14,459 nt of DNA from Halobacteriovorax sp. Its GTDB lineage: Bacteria; Bdellovibrionota; Bacteriovoracia; Bacteriovoracales; Bacteriovoracaceae. The notes under the pieces are model-generated. The model did not search any database and was not told the DNA's origin. It saw only the letters and a program-made list of their open reading frames with translations. Location of the stretch: contig NZAF01000056.1 in assembly GCA_002686115.1 (NCBI GenBank), positions 13,127 through 27,585 on the forward strand. The letters run 5' to 3'. Positions within the stretch are counted from its first letter, which is position 1; every line of letters begins with the position of its first letter. Made by a program: the position numbers and the translations under genes. Of this stretch, positions 6,386 to 12,326 are shown piece by piece.

Positions 6386-7276
6386 ATGAGGGATAAGAGT
6401 ACTAAACATTTTACAGTGCGTATAAACTTTAGACACCTGTGTCTAATTACTGCACTTGTGTCTTGTTTTCCAAGCTTTGCTGATGACGACGTAAAGAACA
6501 AGAAAGAAGATCATCTTCTTAAGAAGTTTAATCCTAATTACAGAATTCAAGAACGATCACCTAGTAACTTTATACCTGATACTGAGTTTAGTCCTGCACC
6601 AGAGCAAAAAGAAAGTTGGCTTTCTTATGTCTTTGTTCCTGATAGAGCAGGTGTGCTGGATTCGATGCAAAAAGATTTTGATAATTGGAGACAGACTGAA
6701 GAGTACGCAGATAATTGGGATATGGATAGTACCGGTCTTTATGAAAAGCAGTTAAACCGAGAATGTCTTAATAACAGAAACTCAATTTCAACAGAAGCAT
6801 GTGAAAGTGAATTTAAAGTGAGATACTTTAATAGAAGAATTTTAAAGTATGTTGATAAGAGAATTTCAGGAAAGATCAAAAGAGCGAAAAAGGGCTCAAC
6901 TTTTCATGCTGTAGGTCAAGCTCAAAAAGCTTTAAAGCCAGACACAAATGTTAAGGTTAATGAATATATTGATTTAAAATTTAAAGCACGAGTTCTTAGA
7001 GGTCAGCTCATTATGAATGTGAGAAACCCATATCTTCATGCTGATACAACATACCATTTAGGTCGTGGTCTTCAGATGAATTTTGAGAAAAGATTTGATG
7101 AGACTGGAACGAAATGCCGTTTTGAATATCGTCCCTTAGATGATCAAATGAACGCAACTGTAGAGCAGCAAGTGTCAAAGAAAATAACGACACAAGTGAC
7201 GCATAATAATTTTCATCAAAATCTTTGGGATACGCGTTTGTTACTAAGTTTCAACACTCCGTTTAATCCAAATTAA
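6386..7276 (+). CDS. Exported protein of unknown function
   Basis: I do not recognise a family for this 296-residue protein. AGGGGA 6 bases before the ATG supports the start. A signal sequence is clear: positive residues to Arg16, a hydrophobic core about 18-26, then either type I cleavage after FA (residue 32) or a lipobox LVSC ending at Cys27. The next part is polar and charged (about 33-60), followed by a region with several Trp, Tyr and acidic residues and two cysteines, EC and AC, near 128-141. A strongly basic stretch KRISGKIKRAKKG follows. The last 100 residues alternate polar and hydrophobic residues in short segments, ending LLLSFNTPF, which looks like beta structure and could be outer-membrane associated. 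It has its own likely promoter and no operon partner. Localisation to the envelope is inferred; the function is unknown. Confidence 0.8.
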   Translation: MRDKSTKHFTVRINFRHLCLITALVSCFPSFADDDVKNKKEDHLLKKFNPNYRIQERSPSNFIPDTEFSPAPEQKESWLSYVFVPDRAGVLDSMQKDFDNWRQTEEYADNWDMDSTGLYEKQLNRECLNNRNSISTEACESEFKVRYFNRRILKYVDKRISGKIKRAKKGSTFHAVGQAQKALKPDTNVKVNEYIDLKFKARVLRGQLIMNVRNPYLHADTTYHLGRGLQMNFEKRFDETGTKCRFEYRPLDDQMNATVEQQVSKKITTQVTHNNFHQNLWDTRLLLSFNTPFNPN

Positions 7277-7300
7277 TTTACAGAAAATTCTTTCTCCATG

Positions 7301-7330
7301 ATGACAACTTCAAATCTTCGGAAGTAGAAT
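7301..7330 (+). promoter_or_regulatory. Probable promoter of the glutamate dehydrogenase gene
   Basis: ATGACA (7301-7306) and TAGAAT (7325-7330) are separated by 18 bases and lie 30 bases before the GTG start. Each hexamer matches consensus at five positions. Confidence 0.55.
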
Positions 7331-7359
7331 GGGTATATCATTCAGACTAGGAGATTATC

Positions 7360-8619
7360 GTGAGTTTAATGGAGAGTCCACTTTATCAGGACGCCGTCGC
7401 GCAATTAGAGAAATCTGCGGCCATTATGGGCCTAGATCCAAATATCATGGAAAGATTAAAGTATCCAAAGAGAGCATTACAGGTAGCTGTGCCTATCAGA
7501 CTTGATGATGGTTCAGTTAAAACTTTTCAAGGTTACAGAGTTCAGCACAATATGACTCTTGGGCCAGGTAAAGGTGGGATCCGTTTTCACCCAAAAGTTG
7601 ACCTTTCTGAAACTGCAGGTCTTGCAATGCTTATGACTTTTAAGTGTGCTCTTGTTGGTCTTCCATTAGGGGGAGCAAAAGGTGGGATTCAAGTTGATCC
7701 AACAACACTTTCAAGACAAGAACTTCAAGCGCTAACAAGAAGATATACGACAGAGATTAATATGATGGTTGGACCAACTATTGATGTTCCTGCTCCAGAT
7801 ATTGGAACAGATGGACAAACAATGGCGTGGTTCATGGATACTTATTCTCAACTAAAAGGTTACACTGTTCCAGGTGTTGTTACAGGTAAACCAATTACAG
7901 TTGGTGGTTCTTTAGGTAGAGCAGAAGCAACAGGTAAAGGTGTTGCATTTTGTATTAATTTCGCTGCGAAGAAAATGGGAATGAAGATTGGAAAAGATAC
8001 ATCGGTTGCTATTCATGGTTTTGGTAAAGTTGCGATTCCAGCAGCTCAAGACCTTAGAGATCAAGGAGCAAAAATAGTAGCGATCTCAGATGTATCTGGT
8101 GCTGTTTATAATAAAGACGGGATTGATATTGCTAAGGCAATGGAGTGGACTCGTTCTGGAAAGTATTTAAAAGATATGGAAGATGTTGAAAAGATTTCTA
8201 ATAATGATCTTCTAACTTTAGATGTTGATATTCTTATTCCTGCAGCGATTGATGGGGTTATCACTAAAGATAATGCCCCTGATGTTAAGGCGAAACTTAT
8301 CGCTGAAGGTGCAAACGGACCTTTAACAAAAGAGGCCATTGAAATTATTGCAGAGAAAGGAACTTTTATAATTCCAGATATTCTTTGTAATGCGGGTGGT
8401 GTTATTGTTTCTTACTTTGAATGGGTTCAAGGTCTTCAAAACTTCTTTTGGGATCTAGGACAAATCAATTCAAAGCTTCATGATATTCTTAGAGATGCTT
8501 TTGAAAATGTATACGAAGCCTCTAAGCAGTATAATGTAGATATGAAAAAAGCCGCTTTCATCGCAGCCTTTAGACGTCTAGAAAGAGCAATGAGATATAG
8601 AGGACTTTTTCCTGGTTAA
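7360..8619 (+). CDS. Glutamate dehydrogenase (Glu/Leu/Phe/Val family)
   Basis: Catalyses reversible oxidative deamination of glutamate to 2-oxoglutarate and ammonia. The 419 residues are typical of the short hexameric GudB/RocG-like enzymes. The substrate region holds Lys71 (GPGKGGIRFHP), Lys95 (TFKCAL) and catalytic Lys107 in PLGGAKGGI, with Asp147 in PAPDIGTD. VTGKPITVGGSLGRAEATG (174-192) is a strong family signature. The dinucleotide motif is GFGKVA (220-225), with Asp244 after it suggesting NAD+, but cofactor choice is inferred. The C-terminal part contains IPAAIDGVI, AEGANGP and CNAGGVIVSYFEW with Ser351 of the substrate pocket. The start is GTG, with AGGAG 6 bases upstream. Probably a single-gene transcript ending at the hairpin 8656-8688. 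Leucine or other amino acids cannot be excluded as substrate. Confidence 0.93.
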   Translation: MSLMESPLYQDAVAQLEKSAAIMGLDPNIMERLKYPKRALQVAVPIRLDDGSVKTFQGYRVQHNMTLGPGKGGIRFHPKVDLSETAGLAMLMTFKCALVGLPLGGAKGGIQVDPTTLSRQELQALTRRYTTEINMMVGPTIDVPAPDIGTDGQTMAWFMDTYSQLKGYTVPGVVTGKPITVGGSLGRAEATGKGVAFCINFAAKKMGMKIGKDTSVAIHGFGKVAIPAAQDLRDQGAKIVAISDVSGAVYNKDGIDIAKAMEWTRSGKYLKDMEDVEKISNNDLLTLDVDILIPAAIDGVITKDNAPDVKAKLIAEGANGPLTKEAIEIIAEKGTFIIPDILCNAGGVIVSYFEWVQGLQNFFWDLGQINSKLHDILRDAFENVYEASKQYNVDMKKAAFIAAFRRLERAMRYRGLFPG

Positions 8620-8655
8620 TCTTATTAAAAAGAATCATCAGATAAGAATTAATAT

Positions 8656-8698
8656 AGGTGCACTAGCTATTTGTAGTTTTGTGCACCTTTTTTCTTTT
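8656..8698 (+). terminator. Rho-independent terminator of the dehydrogenase gene
   Basis: AGGTGCAC (8656-8663) and GTGCACCT (8681-8688) form a perfect 8-bp stem around a 17-base loop, followed by a T-rich run (8688-8698 with one C). It also overlaps the region encoding the likely signal peptide of the next gene, so it may act as an attenuator for that gene. Confidence 0.75.
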
Positions 8699-9109
8699 GC
8701 AAATATAGAGTCTTTTAAAACCACAGGACTTTCAAAAGAGTCTTTCTCATTTTCAGACGTTTGTTCTCACTTCAAAGTAAAAGACCCTCTTCTTATATCG
8801 AGGGCATCTAAAAGAAAGATTGATTGCATGGGGCGATCGTTCTTTATTTCTAATTTCTGCGCACACAAATTTAAATCATCTAAAAATTACTCATATGCTG
8901 AATTTGATGCCGTAGAGAAAAAAGTTAATTGTATGTTTGCAACATCAGTTATTCTTGAACTTTCTTGTAGCGGAAAGTTTAAAAAATTCTGTGATCTACC
9001 AAATAAAGCATGTCTTGATATAAAAAAAATCTATGCGAGTAATCTCACTCTTGTACGTAGCTATACTCTTGAAAAAATGCCGCCAATTTTAAAATGCCTT
9101 TATAAATAG
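8681..9109 (+). CDS. Small cysteine-rich, probably exported protein
   Basis: I do not recognise this protein. From the first ordinary start (GTG 8681) it has 142 residues with eight cysteines scattered from DVCSHF to LKCLYK, plus many Lys, Ser and Phe, as in small disulfide-bonded exported proteins. The same frame is open upstream to a stop at 8591-8593 and encodes a convincing signal peptide there: IKKNHQIR from 8624, then INIGALAICSFVHLFSFA, with a plausible cleavage before NIESF. The real start is therefore probably upstream of 8681, but only non-standard codons are available: ATT 8624, or CTG 8612 with AGAGGA 7 bases before it. The GTG itself lies in the terminator stem and lacks a ribosome binding site. 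It may be a gene with a rare start or one whose ATG has decayed. Confidence 0.55.
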   Translation: MHLFSFANIESFKTTGLSKESFSFSDVCSHFKVKDPLLISRASKRKIDCMGRSFFISNFCAHKFKSSKNYSYAEFDAVEKKVNCMFATSVILELSCSGKFKKFCDLPNKACLDIKKIYASNLTLVRSYTLEKMPPILKCLYK

Positions 9110-9346
9110 CTCTCAAAAAATATACTTGAAAGATATAGTTTACATGATTCCAGGAGTTTACACGTCATAGCGACGACTTTTTATGGCGCAATCCTACAAA
9201 TGAAGTTTTAAGTACTTATGAGTAATACATCCATAATTACAGGTGGTTATTCTTTGCCTGTATAAATTTATTTAGGACGGTGTTAAAGTTTTATAGATAA
9301 AAATATCTATATATTTGCATCTTTAATAAAAAGAGTTGGTCGTTGT
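9110..9346 (+). promoter_or_regulatory. Leader region of the pilin-like operon
   Basis: This 237-base AT-rich gap lies upstream of the two large pilin-like genes. It contains the direct repeat AGTTTACA (9137-9144 and 9155-9162), a hairpin with 6-bp arms TACAGG and CCTGTA (9238-9243, 9257-9262) without a U-tract, and the inverted repeat at 9292-9311 listed separately. No convincing -35/-10 pair stands out. I compared it with c-di-GMP riboswitch consensus features and saw no match. No small gene was recognised. Confidence 0.45.
9292..9311. repeat. Inverted repeat upstream of the pilin-like operon
   Basis: TATAGATA and TATCTATA form perfect 8-bp arms around AAAA, 36 bases before the ATG at 9347. 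It is AT-only apart from one G and one C, so as RNA it would be weak. A DNA-binding site or part of a promoter is more likely than a structured leader. Confidence 0.4.
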
Positions 9347-12301
9347 ATGAGAAAGTTTTGGCAAGTCGTAAGAGGCGTCTTATTCCATAAAAATAATAAT
9401 ACAGGTGGCGCTTTAGCGATGGTGATGTTTGTCGCCTCTATTGTTGCAGCTGGTGGTCTTGTTCTTACAAATTCCGGTCAAATAATTTCAATCACTGGTA
9501 AATCAAATAATGAAAGAACTCTTATAGATAACGTTGTTCAAGATATTGAGATCGCTCTTGCTGATAGAAACGCATGTACAATAGCAAGAGATGGATCGGG
9601 AGCTATTCCTGGAAATTATACTTTCATTGGAAACTACCAAAGAGGTCAGAGAATTGATCAGACTGCTAATAATGATGGAACTATTTCACAAATAACTGTT
9701 GACTGGGATCCGGTTCCTCCAGCGCTTCCATTAAATGCAGCACTTGGTGCTAATGTCAGAACTTTAACTCTAACTTTTACTGTTACTAATAACACTCGAG
9801 GTGTGAGGACAGTAAGAAGAGAAGTTTATATTCAAGAATTTCAAACAAACGTAGATGCTGCAGGACCTGCTGAACAATTTTGTATGTCTTTTCAGCCTAA
9901 TGCTACAGAGAATGTTGTTTCAAACTTTTGTACTCAAATTGGGGGTATTGCAGGTGCAGATGGGAGCTGTAATTTAGACGCTCCGGGAAACCCTGTCTTG
10001 CAAGATGTAAATATCGACTTCACAGAACGACTAAGAGAGTTTGCATGTAATCTTATTGGCGGAGTTTATGATACTAATACAGATAATTGTGATCAGTTAA
10101 ATGTTGCAGGCCCTATTCATTCGGATAACTTTTTTAATCGAGATAATCCTCCGGGAAGTCCAGATCAGATTGTCTTAGATGATTCAGGAACAATAAGATC
10201 AAACTTTTTAGATTTTGATTGTCCTGCTGGATCTGTCGCAACTGGTTTTGCGGCTGATGGAACTTTGCAATGTGATCCAATTGATTGTAATGCTGCCTTT
10301 ACTAATGGTTCAGAGCCTGTTTATTCAGATTATGTCCTTGGTGGTTCTGGGGGCACTCTTCGTTGTGAATGTATGAGAAATTTTAAATTCGGTGATAATA
10401 GACATAACGTTACTTTAACACCTCCTGTAGATAGTAATCGTTATAACACTGGATCTGAAAGTCCTGCTGCTGATGTGCATTCTATGATTTCTCCATTTAA
10501 AAAGCCTACTGATTATAATGGAACGGCAGTTTCAAATAATGATAAGACTGTTGGTTGCTTTGATGAAGATCCATATGCTTGTCGAGATTACGAATGGAAT
10601 GATGGTTGTGCCCTTGGAACAACTTGTACAATTCTTAGGGGGCGTTTTCCAGGTTGTGGTGTAACAACTACTTCTGAAGAAAAAGTTATTGTTAATTCTT
10701 GTAATGATATCTGTGCCGTTGGCCCAAATTGTGACAATAATCTTAATGAGCCTAGGACTGATGGTTGCGTGGTAGAAAACGATCCAGAGCCGCCAACAAT
10801 TTCTTGTACAGGTCAAACTGTCGCAGGAACATGTGCCGTGCCAGATGCAGGAGCCGATTCAGCAGATGTTCCAGGAACATGTGCTGGAGGGCAAGTCGGA
10901 ACTTGTACAGTTAGTTGTGATGAAACAGGTACATGGGGAACTCCAAATGTTTCTGGATGTAGTGCTCTTGTATCTGAATGTAATGGCTTACCAGATACGA
11001 CAGAGTACGATAATGGGCCGGCTTGTACAACAGAGACACCTGGACCAATTACAAACTTCTACTCTTGTGAAGTAAGAGGAACTAAGTATTGTAGACTAGG
11101 TAGAACATGTGATCGCTCAACTCTATCAATTCCTAATTCAACTCTATCTTCAACTTCAGGTAAGGACGATGCAGACCAGCCATACGGTGGGACAATTGTT
11201 TGTGATGATGCTGGTGCTCCACCAACTGTTACCTGTGACGGATCAAATGGTAATTATAATATTGTAGGTTCATGTGGAAGTGTTGCTACTTGTAACCCAA
11301 GTACTGTGACATGGGGATCAGGAAGTTGTACGGCCGATATTACAAATATCTACTCTGAAGGAGCATTGGTTACGGTTACAGATAATATCTCCAGTATGCA
11401 AGGAACGGCGGATTTTACATGTAATTCAGCAGGAAGCTGGGATGTTGTTTCTGAAACCTGTACTTCTAGTGGTGGTCCATGTCCTAATAGTGGTTTAACT
11501 GTTGCCAATGCAACCGTAAATCCATCTTCTGGTGTCACTGCAAATGGTAGTAACTTCTCGGGAACAATCTCATGTAATAGTGGTTATGCAGGTGGTGCAA
11601 CTGCTAGTTGTGATAATAGTTCGTGGAATATTTCTGGGGGATGTGTCGCATCAGGGCTTAACTCATGCCAGATTAGAGCATATGTAGGAGGCATGCAGGT
11701 TTTAACGGGTGAATTTAACCAGGTTCTATTTCCAGGTGAATCTGAAACTGTTACGAATGCTCAACATTCAACATATAATACAGATTGTATAGGTAATGGT
11801 ACTGCCGTTTGTAACATCACTTCTATTAGTGGAGGTCGAACTTATTCTTGTTCTCTACCAAGTGTTTCTTGTGCAAACTCATCAGCTCCAAGTGTGACAA
11901 ATGGTTCATTTCCTGGAACTGGTACAACATCACACTTAGGAACACTCAATGGTTCATGTAATAGTGGTTACACGGGAAGTCCTAAGACAGTTTGTGATAA
12001 TGGTTCTTTTAACTCACCAACAGGTTCATGTAGTCCTGTATCAACAGCGTGTCCTTCTGGAACAATTACCGCTGCTTGGGTTGAATCACAATTTCCATGG
12101 CCTTATTTTGTCGACAGTCATTCTCCTGGAACATTTCCTTCTTCAACAGAGGGAACAAGTTTTGTTATTAATGTAAATTATATTAATGACCCAGATGATT
12201 ATTCACCATGTGCTATGGACAATAGTTGTCCACCGGCAACGTCCGGTACAGACTCGGGAACTTTTGAGTGTCAAAGTGGGTCATGGGTAAAAACAGATTA
12301 A
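9347..12301 (+). CDS. Giant PilX/GspK-like pilin with cysteine-rich ectodomain
   Basis: A 984-residue protein with a pilin-like N-terminus: a basic leader (RKFWQVVRGVLFHK), then G20 followed by a hydrophobic helix GALAMVMFVASIVAAGGLVL (21-40). The Glu5 of ordinary type IV pilins is absent, as in PilX- or GspK-like minor pilins. A short pilin-like domain follows to about 165, with Cys77 after the helix and likely beta strands near 138-164. The remainder is rich in Cys, Gly, Ser, Thr and Asn: two C-x2-[IL]-G-G motifs (Cys195, Cys234), CPAGSVATGFAADGTLQC near 294-311, and four-cysteine sushi-like modules at 712-766 and 842-895, with looser relatives from 487 on. Ordinary minor pilins are 150-250 residues. 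The ribosome binding site is weak (AAGAG, 11 bases upstream). The next pilin-like gene starts 25 bases after the stop. Likely role: adhesive pilus tip or surface structure, by inference. Confidence 0.75.
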   Translation: MRKFWQVVRGVLFHKNNNTGGALAMVMFVASIVAAGGLVLTNSGQIISITGKSNNERTLIDNVVQDIEIALADRNACTIARDGSGAIPGNYTFIGNYQRGQRIDQTANNDGTISQITVDWDPVPPALPLNAALGANVRTLTLTFTVTNNTRGVRTVRREVYIQEFQTNVDAAGPAEQFCMSFQPNATENVVSNFCTQIGGIAGADGSCNLDAPGNPVLQDVNIDFTERLREFACNLIGGVYDTNTDNCDQLNVAGPIHSDNFFNRDNPPGSPDQIVLDDSGTIRSNFLDFDCPAGSVATGFAADGTLQCDPIDCNAAFTNGSEPVYSDYVLGGSGGTLRCECMRNFKFGDNRHNVTLTPPVDSNRYNTGSESPAADVHSMISPFKKPTDYNGTAVSNNDKTVGCFDEDPYACRDYEWNDGCALGTTCTILRGRFPGCGVTTTSEEKVIVNSCNDICAVGPNCDNNLNEPRTDGCVVENDPEPPTISCTGQTVAGTCAVPDAGADSADVPGTCAGGQVGTCTVSCDETGTWGTPNVSGCSALVSECNGLPDTTEYDNGPACTTETPGPITNFYSCEVRGTKYCRLGRTCDRSTLSIPNSTLSSTSGKDDADQPYGGTIVCDDAGAPPTVTCDGSNGNYNIVGSCGSVATCNPSTVTWGSGSCTADITNIYSEGALVTVTDNISSMQGTADFTCNSAGSWDVVSETCTSSGGPCPNSGLTVANATVNPSSGVTANGSNFSGTISCNSGYAGGATASCDNSSWNISGGCVASGLNSCQIRAYVGGMQVLTGEFNQVLFPGESETVTNAQHSTYNTDCIGNGTAVCNITSISGGRTYSCSLPSVSCANSSAPSVTNGSFPGTGTTSHLGTLNGSCNSGYTGSPKTVCDNGSFNSPTGSCSPVSTACPSGTITAAWVESQFPWPYFVDSHSPGTFPSSTEGTSFVINVNYINDPDDYSPCAMDNSCPPATSGTDSGTFECQSGSWVKTD
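11570..11970 (+). repeat. Repeated 17-bp segment within two sushi-like modules
   Basis: The 17-base sequence TCATGTAATAGTGGTTA occurs exactly at 11570-11586 and 11954-11970, in equivalent places of two modules (encoding CNSGY). Flanking codons are similar in meaning but diverged in sequence. This points to module duplication inside the gene followed by divergence. Confidence 0.7.
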
Positions 12302-12326
12302 ATGTATTAACTTAAAGAAGAATATT

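Noticed and set aside
9238..9262. Terminator after the small cysteine-rich gene
   Set aside because: TACAGG/CCTGTA forms a short stem but with a 13-base loop and no T-run after it, and it lies about 130 bases beyond the stop codon.
9110..9346. c-di-GMP riboswitch in the leader of the pilin-like operon
   Set aside because: Such riboswitches are plausible before pilus genes, but the conserved GEMM core segments and tetraloop-receptor features are not visible.
10532..10816. Minus-strand open frame of 94 codons inside the first giant gene
   Set aside because: Composition is skewed to Ile/Thr/Trp/Cys as expected for the reverse of a coding sequence, and it has no ribosome binding site or recognisable motif.
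10833..11075. Plus-strand 80-codon frame overlapping the first giant gene
   Set aside because: Gln/Val/Met-rich frame-shifted shadow of the cysteine-rich coding sequence; the main frame is uninterrupted through it.
9347..12301. Long tandem DNA repeat array in the first giant gene
   Set aside because: Module similarity is at protein level; only one exact 17-bp repeat was found, so it is not an active DNA repeat array or CRISPR-like structure.
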